A DNA stretch of 64,000 nt from Cecembia rubra (GTDB taxonomy: Bacteria; Bacteroidota; Bacteroidia; Cytophagales; Cyclobacteriaceae): positions 62,001 to 126,000 of the forward strand of contig NZ_PYGF01000011.1 in assembly GCF_003014575.1 (NCBI RefSeq). The letters run 5' to 3'. How positions within the stretch are numbered: the first letter of the stretch is position 1; each line of letters begins with the position of its first letter. The notes below the pieces were generated by a model, which did no database searches, was not told the origin of the DNA, and was given only the letters and a program-made list of their open reading frames with translations. The position numbers and the translations under genes were made by a program. Positions 56,959 through 64,000 of the stretch are shown in pieces.

Positions 56959-57867
56959 ATGAGTTATCTTTTTGAAAGTTTCAGTGGCTGGAAAGCCTAT
57001 TGTGAAGCTAAAAACATAAGCCTTTTTGATTCAGTCATTGAATATGAGGTTGTACAAAAAGGAAATACAGAAGAGCGCATATGGGATGGCCTATTAAAGG
57101 CTTATACGGTCATGAGGGAGGCAGTTGAAACTGGATTGAAAGAAGAAATGAATTCCCGATCAGGCATGATCAACAATGGTGCAAAGAAAGTTTTTCATCA
57201 TCCATTGACAGTTTTATCCCCAGAGTTTCAGAAATTAATTTCAAGGGCCTTGGCTGCTAAGGAAGTGAATTCCTGTATGGGAAGAGTAGTAGCGGCCCCT
57301 ACCGCGGGAGCATCTGGAATTCTTCCAGGTACATTGTATACGCTTCAGGAAATCCATGGGCTTTCGGATAGAAAAATATTGGAAGGTTTATTGGTAGGTG
57401 CAGGTATAGCTTTGATCATTGAAGAAAAAGCCAGTCTGGCAGGGGCAGTTGGTGGCTGTCAGGCAGAGACAGGCTCTGCAGCAGCTATGGCTGCAGGTGC
57501 AATTGTACATTGTTTGGGAGGGGATGTGGATCAGGTTTTTAATGCTGTGGCTATTACTATTCAATGTATGTTGGGCCTGGTTTGTGATCCTGTGGCCGGA
57601 TTGGTAGAAGTACCTTGTGTGGTAAGAAATGCCAGTGCGGCGGCTATTGCCAACAGCTCTGCTCAGATTGCATTGGCCTATGTAAGTGCTGTTATTCCTG
57701 TGGATGAATGTGTTGAGGCTATGGGTGAAATAGGAGCAAGTATGGAATCTAGGTACAAAGAAACAGCCATGGGAGGATTGGCAGCAACATTGACTGGTCA
57801 GGAAATTGCCAAGAGGGTCCTAATCCAGGATATTGAAATTCTTCCTGATGAAACCTTACCGGAGTAA
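56959..57867 (+). CDS. sdaAA: L-serine dehydratase, iron-sulfur type, alpha chain
   Basis: The enzyme deaminates L-serine to pyruvate and ammonia with a [4Fe-4S] cluster. The 302-residue product is the catalytic alpha chain only: PTAGASGILPG (114-124) and three cluster Cys candidates, Cys167 (GGCQAE), Cys209 and Cys220 (CDPVAGLVEVPC). In single-chain enzymes a beta domain of about 150-180 residues precedes this. In the two-chain type it is a separate gene. No beta gene lies next to it. It converges with the membrane protein gene, with a 12-bp overlap at the ends. Confidence 0.88.
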   Translation: MSYLFESFSGWKAYCEAKNISLFDSVIEYEVVQKGNTEERIWDGLLKAYTVMREAVETGLKEEMNSRSGMINNGAKKVFHHPLTVLSPEFQKLISRALAAKEVNSCMGRVVAAPTAGASGILPGTLYTLQEIHGLSDRKILEGLLVGAGIALIIEEKASLAGAVGGCQAETGSAAAMAAGAIVHCLGGDVDQVFNAVAITIQCMLGLVCDPVAGLVEVPCVVRNASAAAIANSSAQIALAYVSAVIPVDECVEAMGEIGASMESRYKETAMGGLAATLTGQEIAKRVLIQDIEILPDETLPE

Positions 57868-58308
57868 AAAGTCAAAAAATGGAATTGAAAGCAGCCAATG
57901 GATAGAAGCGCCCATTATAGTAGACCAGATCAGGGCGCTTACCAACATATAGCTAAAAATTTTTCTTTTGGCCACATTGAATGCAATTAAAACAATTGTT
58001 CCACCAATTGGGGTTAAGAGCAAAGGGGTAATAGTTGCTATTCCTACTGGTCCAAATTTTTTCCATGTCTTGACAATAGCCCTACTCTTTTTGCTGAATT
58101 TTTTTGCAGATAACCTGAAATTCCATTGGGATTTAAACCAATCCCCCAAAAATGTAACCAACAATACCGAAGTCATCATACCTCCAACTGTTACAGTCAC
58201 AATTTCAAGTAATGAATATTCTGCCGCAGCCCCTAAAATAGGTCCTGCAATAAATTTGAAAAGGCTTGCGAACCAGATGGCAAAAAACTTTAAAAAATAG
58301 GCTATCAT
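57856..58308 (-). CDS. Small membrane protein of unknown function
   Basis: The 150-residue protein has several hydrophobic TM segments. GMMTSVLLVTFLGDWFKSQ lies in the first half, and a basic middle region KKFSKKSRAIVKTWKKFGPV is followed by GIATITPLLLTPIGGTIVLI. The pattern resembles small DedA-like or multidrug-export-like membrane proteins, but the family is uncertain. Its start overlaps the antiporter stop by 4 bp (translational coupling), and its 3' end overlaps sdaAA. Confidence 0.7.
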   Translation of the reverse strand: MIAYFLKFFAIWFASLFKFIAGPILGAAAEYSLLEIVTVTVGGMMTSVLLVTFLGDWFKSQWNFRLSAKKFSKKSRAIVKTWKKFGPVGIATITPLLLTPIGGTIVLIAFNVAKRKIFSYMLVSALIWSTIMGASIHWLLSIPFFDFLLR

Positions 58309-59231
58309 AATATAAAATAGAGATATGCCCCATATATAACAAGGAGAAACAAACCTTCACGCCTTGAAATTTTAAGCCTGGTTCTTAAAACAGGGTACAA
58401 GACCAAGGTCAATCCAAGCATCCAGATAAAATCCTGTCCCAAAAAAGCATCAGCTACAGGTATCGGTTTAATTATTGAAGTGACACCGATAATGGCCAGA
58501 ATATTCATGATATTACTTCCCAGGATATTCCCGATAGCAATATCTGTTTCTTTTTTTATTCCTGCTATCACTGAAGTGACCAATTCCGGAAGACTTGTGC
58601 CTACTGCAATTACTGTTACCCCTATTATCCTTTCACTTACGCCAAAAACCTGGGATATTTTTACTGCATTATCTACCAAAAGGTCAGAGCCATAATAAAG
58701 TCCCAATATGCCTAGAAGCAGTAACAGTATAGATTTCCATAAAGGTGTCTGCTTTACTTCTTCATCAACGATCGATATTTCGCTGTCCGCTTTTTTAAGT
58801 TTACTAAAGAAATACCAGTTGAGTGCGATTAGTAGTACAAACAATAATATTCCTTCTATTCTTGAAATCATGCCATTCAGGGCCAATATATAAAATAGAA
58901 TAGCACTGAGAAGTGTAGCAAGGTAATCCAGTTTGAGAATGGACCGGATAATATGTATGGGATAGATAATTGCACTTATACCCAATACCAGTGAGATGTT
59001 GGATATGTTGGAGCCAATGACATTGCCCATGGCGATATCACTGTTTCCTTTAAGAGCGGCATTGACGCTCACCAATAATTCCGGGGCTGAAGTCCCAAAA
59101 GCGACCACTGTAAGTCCAATCAATCCAGCGCTAATTCCTAATTTGCTGGCCAAGGCAGTTGCACCATCTACGAGGTATTTGCCACCGGCTAAAAGAATAG
59201 CCAGTCCAACTAACAACATCAAATAAACCAT
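58305..59231 (-). CDS. Calcium/sodium antiporter (CaCA family)
   Basis: The 308-residue inner-membrane protein has about ten TM helices in two inverted halves. The repeated alpha motifs are visible: GTSAPELLVSVNAALKGNSD in the first half and GTSLPELVTSVIAGIKKETD in the second, each followed by the IAIGN(V/I)(I/L)GSN ligand segment. This is the YrbG-type arrangement for K-independent Ca2+/Na+ exchange. It follows upp by 6 bp and precedes the small membrane protein, forming a likely operon. Confidence 0.94.
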   Translation of the reverse strand: MVYLMLLVGLAILLAGGKYLVDGATALASKLGISAGLIGLTVVAFGTSAPELLVSVNAALKGNSDIAMGNVIGSNISNISLVLGISAIIYPIHIIRSILKLDYLATLLSAILFYILALNGMISRIEGILLFVLLIALNWYFFSKLKKADSEISIVDEEVKQTPLWKSILLLLLGILGLYYGSDLLVDNAVKISQVFGVSERIIGVTVIAVGTSLPELVTSVIAGIKKETDIAIGNILGSNIMNILAIIGVTSIIKPIPVADAFLGQDFIWMLGLTLVLYPVLRTRLKISRREGLFLLVIYGAYLYFIL

Positions 59232-59237
59232 TCTAGA

Positions 59238-59888
59238 TTAAATTTTATCCCCAAAACAAAGATCCCCAGCGTCCCCTAATCCCGGAACGATATAAAATTT
59301 GTCATTTAATTTTTCATCCAATGCTCCTATCCAGAGTTTATAAGGCACATTGATATTGTTTTGGATAAAGGAAACCCCCTCTGGTGCTGCAATTAAGCAG
59401 GCAATATGTATGGTTTTTGGAGTTCCATTTTGTAATAGGTTTTGGATAGTCTTTACAAAAGATTTTCCGGTAGCAAGCATAGGATCTATCAAAATTACCT
59501 CTCTTCCTTCAATGTTTGGGGCAGCTTGGTAAAGAAATTCAATTTCAACCTCTTTGTCACCTTCTTTTTCAGGTTTCCGGTAGGCGCCCACGAATCCACT
59601 GTCTGCTTGGTCAAAATAATTCAAAAACCCCTGATAAAAGGGTATGGATGCCCGTAAAACACTGATAAGTACAGGTTTTTCTTTCAGTTTTTTTGCTTTT
59701 GTTTCAGTGAGAGGTGTATGGATTTGGATTTCCTCATAATCCAGCACTTTGGAAATTTCATATGCCATGATTTCCCCTAATCGCTCAAGATTATTTCTGA
59801 ATTTCCATCGGTCATGCTGGATATGGATATCACGGACTTCAGATAGAAACTGATGTGCGATACTGTTTTCTTTTGCTAAAACAAACAT
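59238..59888 (-). CDS. upp: Uracil phosphoribosyltransferase
   Basis: Upp makes UMP from uracil and PRPP in the pyrimidine salvage pathway. The 216-residue protein has the PRPP loop DPMLATGKS (135-143), ISVLRASIPFYQGFLNYF, and the C-terminal uracil-binding GLGDAGDLCFG. The length is typical. It is the first gene of upp-antiporter-membrane protein on the minus strand. Confidence 0.95.
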   Translation of the reverse strand: MFVLAKENSIAHQFLSEVRDIHIQHDRWKFRNNLERLGEIMAYEISKVLDYEEIQIHTPLTETKAKKLKEKPVLISVLRASIPFYQGFLNYFDQADSGFVGAYRKPEKEGDKEVEIEFLYQAAPNIEGREVILIDPMLATGKSFVKTIQNLLQNGTPKTIHIACLIAAPEGVSFIQNNINVPYKLWIGALDEKLNDKFYIVPGLGDAGDLCFGDKI

Positions 59889-60194
59889 AGCTTTTTGCTT
59901 TTTATTCAGCTATTTCAAAATCAGATAGTATGTTTTGTTTTCTTTGAAATAGGCCCTAAAGGTAGGAAATAAAATGCGTTTTGATGGGAATTATGTCCTT
60001 TGTATTTTTTTAGAAATACCTTCCCAGGCCAAATGCTCTGTTTTTTAAAAGTATTCAAGCATCCAACTTATGCTCAACGAATAGGTCAGTGGTATAAAAT
60101 TGGCATTTCTTGATATTTTATTTCTATGGTTTGACTTATCCTGGAAAGATTTACTAAATTCTGATCAAATTTAGACCCGGACAAACCTATTGAC
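59889..60194. other. Intergenic region before the dehydratase operon
   Basis: A 306-bp divergent promoter region with no visible gene. It contains an imperfect palindrome at 60154-60174 close to the dehydratase start. Confidence 0.6.
60154..60174. promoter_or_regulatory. Palindromic operator-like site upstream of the dehydratase
   Basis: CTAAATT and AATTTAG are perfect inverted arms around a 7-base centre that contains TGATCA. The site lies 20 bases before the dehydratase ATG, where a repressor could block transcription. Confidence 0.4.
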
Positions 60195-61913
60195 ATGAAA
60201 GAGAAAAAATTGAGAAGCCAGGAATGGTACGGCCGTAAAGGCAAAGATGGATTTATATACAGATCTTGGATGAAAAATCAGGGATTGCCCCATCATCTTT
60301 TTGAAGGGAAAAAGCCTGTTATTGGTATCTGTAACACCTACTCCGAGCTCACCCCCTGTAACGCCCATTTTAGAGAATTGGCGGAAGCAGTAAAAAGGGG
60401 TGTCTGGGAAGCAGGAGGCTTTCCGTTGGAGTTTCCCGTTATGTCTCTGGGGGAATGTTCCATCAAGCCTACAGCAATGCTGTTTAGGAACCTTGCCAGT
60501 ATGGATGTGGAGGAAAGTATCCGTGCTAATCCAATGGATGGGGTGATATTGCTGTGTGGCTGTGACAAAACAACTCCTTCCCTTGTGATGGGTGCGGCAA
60601 GCGTCAATCTGCCCACAATGGTAGTTTCAGGAGGACCAATGTTGGCCGGCTGGTTCAAAGGAAAGAAAATAGGAACTTCTGATGTATGGAGGTTTGCGGA
60701 ACAGTACAAAAAGGGAGAGCTTTCAGAGGAAGATTTTGTAGCAGCAGAGGCGGCTATGTCAAGATCAAGGGGACACTGTGCTCCGATGGGAACAGCTTCA
60801 TCCATGGCTGCTATGGTAGAAGCACTGGGACTTGCCTTGCCGGACAATGCAACCATACCTGCAGCTGACTCCAGGAGAAAGGTTCTCGCCCACATGGCAG
60901 GGATGAGAATAGTAGAAATGGTCCGGGAAGACCTCAAGATGACGGATATTCTGACCAGAAAAGCTTTTGAAAATGCCATTATGGTCAATGCCGCTATTGG
61001 AGGCTCGACCAACTTTATCCTCCATCTCCTTGCAATTGCAGGAAGGATTGGAGTAGAATTGGATATTGAAGATTTCGATAAATTCTCAACCAATATCCCA
61101 TTGATTGCCAATATTCAGCCTTCAGGAGAGCATTTTGTGGAGGATCTGTTCTATGCAGGAGGCATGCCTGCAGTCATGAAGGAAATAGAGAGTATTTTAC
61201 ATACTGATCAGATCACCGTCAATGGGAAAACTATCGGTGATAACATTACCAATGCAGAATGTTATAACCGAGAACTGATTGGTACTATGGAGAAGCCCTT
61301 TAAACCTGAATCAGGTATTGCAGTGCTCAAAGGCAATCTCTGCCCCCAAGGTGCCGTACTGAAGCCATCTGCAGCTACTCCCTCCCTTTTGAAACACAGA
61401 GGAAGAGCAGTGGTTTTTGAAGATATAGACGACTACAAGAAGCGAGTGGATGATCCGGATTTGGATGTCACACCGGAGTCGGTTTTGGTCATGAAAAATG
61501 TAGGTCCAAAAGGATATCCCGGAATGCCTGAAGTAGGCAACATGGCATTACCTGCAAAAATCCTTGCCCAAGGCATATCGGATATGGTAAGGATTTCTGA
61601 TGGAAGAATGAGCGGTACAGGTTTTGGTACTGTGGTATTGCATGTATCCCCAGAATCGGCAGTTGGGGGAAACCTTGCCCTTGTTGAGAATGGGGATTGG
61701 ATTACCTTGGATGTACCCAACAGGACTTTGACCCTTGAGGTTTCAGAAGAGGAACTTGAAAATAGGAGAGCGTCATTTAAGCCATTGGACCTTGGTTATG
61801 ATAGGGGATATGTGAATTTGTTTATCCAAAATGTGACACAAGCACATGAAGGAGTTGATTTTGATTTTCTGAAAGGGGCATCAGGGCCTGAAGTGAAAAG
61901 AGATTCTCACTAA
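60195..61913 (+). CDS. IlvD/Edd-family sugar-acid dehydratase
   Basis: The 572-residue [Fe-S] enzyme dehydrates a sugar acid (arabonate-, xylonate- or fuconate-type), or a branched-chain dihydroxyacid in classical IlvD. Three cluster Cys candidates are Cys55 (ELTPCNAHF), Cys123 (CGCDKTTPS) and Cys195 (RGHCAPMGTAS). Their spacing fits the 2Fe-2S sugar-acid dehydratases as I remember them. The catalytic-Ser motif GRMSGTGFGT is present. There are no neighbouring ilvBCE-type genes; SDR and decarboxylase-like neighbours instead favour a catabolic sugar-acid pathway. It heads the operon. Confidence 0.88.
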   Translation: MKEKKLRSQEWYGRKGKDGFIYRSWMKNQGLPHHLFEGKKPVIGICNTYSELTPCNAHFRELAEAVKRGVWEAGGFPLEFPVMSLGECSIKPTAMLFRNLASMDVEESIRANPMDGVILLCGCDKTTPSLVMGAASVNLPTMVVSGGPMLAGWFKGKKIGTSDVWRFAEQYKKGELSEEDFVAAEAAMSRSRGHCAPMGTASSMAAMVEALGLALPDNATIPAADSRRKVLAHMAGMRIVEMVREDLKMTDILTRKAFENAIMVNAAIGGSTNFILHLLAIAGRIGVELDIEDFDKFSTNIPLIANIQPSGEHFVEDLFYAGGMPAVMKEIESILHTDQITVNGKTIGDNITNAECYNRELIGTMEKPFKPESGIAVLKGNLCPQGAVLKPSAATPSLLKHRGRAVVFEDIDDYKKRVDDPDLDVTPESVLVMKNVGPKGYPGMPEVGNMALPAKILAQGISDMVRISDGRMSGTGFGTVVLHVSPESAVGGNLALVENGDWITLDVPNRTLTLEVSEEELENRRASFKPLDLGYDRGYVNLFIQNVTQAHEGVDFDFLKGASGPEVKRDSH

Positions 61914-61918
61914 AGACA

Positions 61919-62680
61919 ATGAAAAATCATCAAAGAGTGGCCTTGATTACTGGGGCAGGACAGGGTATTGGATTAGAGATAGCAAGATTGCTTTCTGTAA
62001 ATGCCCACCATGTCATTATCAATGACATTGAAAAAAGCCTAACGGAGGAGGCGGTTTCCGACTTGCTGAATACAGCAAAAGGCAAGGTTATAGGAGTATC
62101 AGGGGATTCGGGAAATCCTGAAACTATTCTTGAAATGACCGATATGGCTGCCCATGAATTTGGCAAATTAGATATAGCCATTGCCAATGCAGGCATAACC
62201 CTCTACGGTAATTTTATGGAATATTCTTTTGAGGATTTTATGGAAGTGATGCGGATCAATATGGCCGGCACTTTTTTCCTTGCCCAAGCTGCTGCCCAAA
62301 TGATGAAAAAACAGAAAGATGGTGGATCACTACTCTTTACCTCATCAGTAACTGCCCATCAGGCACATAAAAACCTGGCAGCTTATGCCATGAGCAAGGC
62401 AGGGATAGAAATGTTGGCAAGAAATCTTGTGATTGAACTTTCTGAATATGGTATCAATGTAAATACAATTGCTCCTGGTGCTACGTTGACCAATAGGACT
62501 GCTCTGGACAAAGATTATGAAAATACATGGTCCAGAATTACTCCAATGGGTAGACCTGCCTCGGTGAAAGATGTCGCTCATGCTGCAATGTTTCTTGTTT
62601 CGGAAGAAGCAAGGCATATTACTGGTCAAAACCTTATAATTGACGGTGGATGGACAAGTATCAGTCCATCCCCGTATTAA
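61919..62680 (+). CDS. SDR-family oxidoreductase
   Basis: The 253-residue short-chain dehydrogenase has the NAD(P) motif TGAGQGIG (11-18), NAGI (90-93), and the catalytic Ser142/143, Tyr156 and Lys160 (YAMSK). It most resembles classical SDRs that oxidise or reduce sugars or keto-acyl groups. It starts 5 bp after the dehydratase, so it may catalyse the step before it, for example a sugar to a sugar lactone. The coenzyme cannot be fixed from the sequence alone. Confidence 0.85.
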   Translation: MKNHQRVALITGAGQGIGLEIARLLSVNAHHVIINDIEKSLTEEAVSDLLNTAKGKVIGVSGDSGNPETILEMTDMAAHEFGKLDIAIANAGITLYGNFMEYSFEDFMEVMRINMAGTFFLAQAAAQMMKKQKDGGSLLFTSSVTAHQAHKNLAAYAMSKAGIEMLARNLVIELSEYGINVNTIAPGATLTNRTALDKDYENTWSRITPMGRPASVKDVAHAAMFLVSEEARHITGQNLIIDGGWTSISPSPY

Positions 62681-62732
62681 GGTTTGAAAAGAAATATTTC
62701 ATGCATTGCATTTAACTTTGCCCAATTATTCG

Positions 62733-63179
62733 ATGAAGACGTTTTTTGAAGATATTCTTGAATACACATTTAGAAGTAACCATGCCATGATTCTTCTTTT
62801 GGAGAAGAACGAGAAAAAGGTTTCTACGAAAGCTTTAAATCAAGCCAGCCATCTCCTGATTGCGCATCAATTGTGGAACAGAAGATTGGAAGGCAAATCC
62901 AATGACTTAGGCTTATGGGATCTTTTGCAAGTAGAAAATATGGGGGAAATGAACCAAGAATTGTACCAGCAAACTATGACTCTGCTCCAGCAAACCCCAC
63001 TAAATCAAGTGATAAGTTACCATGATACCAAAGGGAATCCCTACACCAACACTTTCCAGGAAATTCTCTTTCATTTGGTCAATCATAGTACATACCATCG
63101 AGGTCAGGTTATTGCCCAATTGAAAGAAGATGGAATAGAAGTAGCATCAACAGATTATATTTACTGGAAACGGAAATAG
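62733..63179 (+). CDS. DinB-family metal-binding protein
   Basis: The 148-residue four-helix protein carries the DinB metal triad: His45 (LLIAHQLW), His118 (LVNHST) and His122 (TYHRG). DinB-like proteins include thiol S-transferases and uncharacterised metalloproteins. The role in this operon is unknown. ATG 62733 is used rather than an upstream TTG (62706). It lies 52 bp after the SDR and 7 bp before the next gene. Confidence 0.8.
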   Translation: MKTFFEDILEYTFRSNHAMILLLEKNEKKVSTKALNQASHLLIAHQLWNRRLEGKSNDLGLWDLLQVENMGEMNQELYQQTMTLLQQTPLNQVISYHDTKGNPYTNTFQEILFHLVNHSTYHRGQVIAQLKEDGIEVASTDYIYWKRK

Positions 63180-63186
63180 ATTTTTA

Positions 63187-63846
63187 ATGCAAATAATCAA
63201 GCCGGCCAATCATTTCCCAGCCCCTTGGGATTTACAGGGGGAAGGGATAATTATGGTGTTCAACTTTAAAAAGGACTGGGTAGAAAACAATGCTTTTTTA
63301 AATGCAGACCAAAAAGGAAAATTTTTGGGTGGACTTGGTTATGTCATGCTGGTCAATTATCACCAATCACCTGTAGGACCTTACAAAGAACTTTTGATCA
63401 TTCCAGGAAAGTTTTCTCCTCATAATAGACAGTCCATAACCAAGATTTTTGTGGATTCAGATTCAAGCACCCAAAATGGAAGATTCAATTGGGGCATCCC
63501 AAAAGAAACTGTGCCGATGATTTGGAGATCAGAAAAGAATTGGGATACAATTGGAATTGGTCAAGAGGACGATCCCATTCTTTTTTGTAAAATAAAAACA
63601 TATGGAATTCCCTTTCCTGCCACTACCAAATTAGTTCCAATTAAATTGTACCAAGAGTTAAGCGGACAAATTTTCCTTACCAATCCACAAGGATCAGGTT
63701 GGGGCAAATTGGCAAAAGTTGAGTCTTTAAGGGTTAATAAAGATTTTTTTCCCAACATAAGTGAGCAAAAGCCACTTTTTTGTTTCAAAGTCAATTCTTT
63801 CCACATGCATTTCCCTGAATCTATAATCAAATATGTTGTCAGGTAA
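63187..63846 (+). CDS. Acetoacetate decarboxylase-like protein
   Basis: The 219-residue protein resembles the ADC (acetoacetate decarboxylase) fold: an N-terminal PAPWDLQGEGIIM, then SPVGPYKELLIIPG and NWGIPKETVP, which are the family's core strands. The Schiff-base Lys of true ADC enzymes cannot be identified with certainty, so decarboxylase activity is not established. It lies 7 bp after the DinB-like gene and overlaps the next gene by 14 bp. Confidence 0.75.
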   Translation: MQIIKPANHFPAPWDLQGEGIIMVFNFKKDWVENNAFLNADQKGKFLGGLGYVMLVNYHQSPVGPYKELLIIPGKFSPHNRQSITKIFVDSDSSTQNGRFNWGIPKETVPMIWRSEKNWDTIGIGQEDDPILFCKIKTYGIPFPATTKLVPIKLYQELSGQIFLTNPQGSGWGKLAKVESLRVNKDFFPNISEQKPLFCFKVNSFHMHFPESIIKYVVR

Positions 63847-64000
63847 GAATATTGTCATTACCGGTGCTGCTTCCGGTATCGGCAGGGAACTTGTTATTTT
63901 GCTGCATTCCAAGAACAATGTAATTGCAGTAGATATGGACGGGGATAGATTGGGAATGTTGAAAGGGGAATTACCAAGCATTGAGGTTTTTCAGATTGAT
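63833..64000 (+). CDS. SDR-family oxidoreductase, 3' end outside the window
   Basis: A frame opens with ATG 63833 and runs to the window end (56 codons). It begins MLSGKNIVITGAASGIGREL, which holds the Rossmann TGxxxGIG motif of short-chain dehydrogenases, and continues NNVIAVDMDGDRL. It starts 14 bases inside the ADC-like gene, so it belongs to the same operon. Most of the gene, including the catalytic Tyr-Lys, is missing. Confidence 0.85.
   Translation, partial: MLSGKNIVITGAASGIGRELVILLHSKNNVIAVDMDGDRLGMLKGELPSIEVFQID

Noticed and set aside
60338-61111. 257-codon open frame antisense to the IlvD/Edd dehydratase
   Set aside because: A shadow of a conserved enzyme gene; Ile/Ser-rich with no recognisable protein features.

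Overview
The window looks like a chromosomal segment of a moderately AT-rich member of the Bacteroidota, most plausibly order Cytophagales (a Cyclobacteriaceae-like genus; this placement is an inference from gene families, not from a marker tree). The supporting features are two SusC/SusD outer-membrane uptake pairs, a gliding-type gldA-gldF-gldG ABC cluster, a DUF5686-type TonB-like protein, many lipoproteins with a lipobox close to the N-terminus, and weak or absent Shine-Dalgarno sequences. I see no rRNA, tRNA, CRISPR array, prophage or intact insertion sequence.

Layout. 1-2130: two secreted or lipoprotein genes of unknown function. 2290-8720: housekeeping genes (glyQS, pdxJ, a YqeY-like gene, cvpA, a pabA/trpG-like amidotransferase, a sialidase-fold protein, dnaN). 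8860-15050: gldG, gldF and gldA plus a large DUF5686-type protein, all on the minus strand. 15255-15779: a decayed outer-membrane protein gene. 16566-33633: an 17-kb plus-strand locus made of susC, susD, three tandem ~1,100-residue FG-GAP/ASPIC-UnbV lipoproteins, a small lipoprotein between the first two of them, and a PAP2/vanadium-haloperoxidase-like lipoprotein. 33731-35520: rsmG followed by a repeat-rich scar with a beta-propeller gene remnant. 35525-40361: a glycerol regulon (glpD, glpK, glpF divergent from glpR). 40882-45503: a second susC/susD pair.

45599-53950: mixed genes (histidine phosphatase, RluA-type pseudouridine synthase, prfC, orphan histidine kinase, Dps, lipA, OsmC). 54030-56832: a three-gene operon of an ECF sigma factor, a one-TM/beta-barrel fusion and an FKBP-like lipoprotein. 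56959-59888: serine dehydratase, a membrane protein, a Ca/Na antiporter and upp. 60195-64000: a probable sugar-acid catabolic operon (IlvD/Edd dehydratase, two SDRs, a DinB-like protein, an acetoacetate-decarboxylase-like protein), running off the right end.

The most distinctive content is the 16.6-33.6 kb locus, where every protein after the transporter carries an N-terminal lipidation signal. This suggests a surface-displayed apparatus that works with the SusCD pair on one substrate class. A second notable item is a 166-bp intergenic repeat present in two well-preserved copies of equal length, plus one decayed copy.
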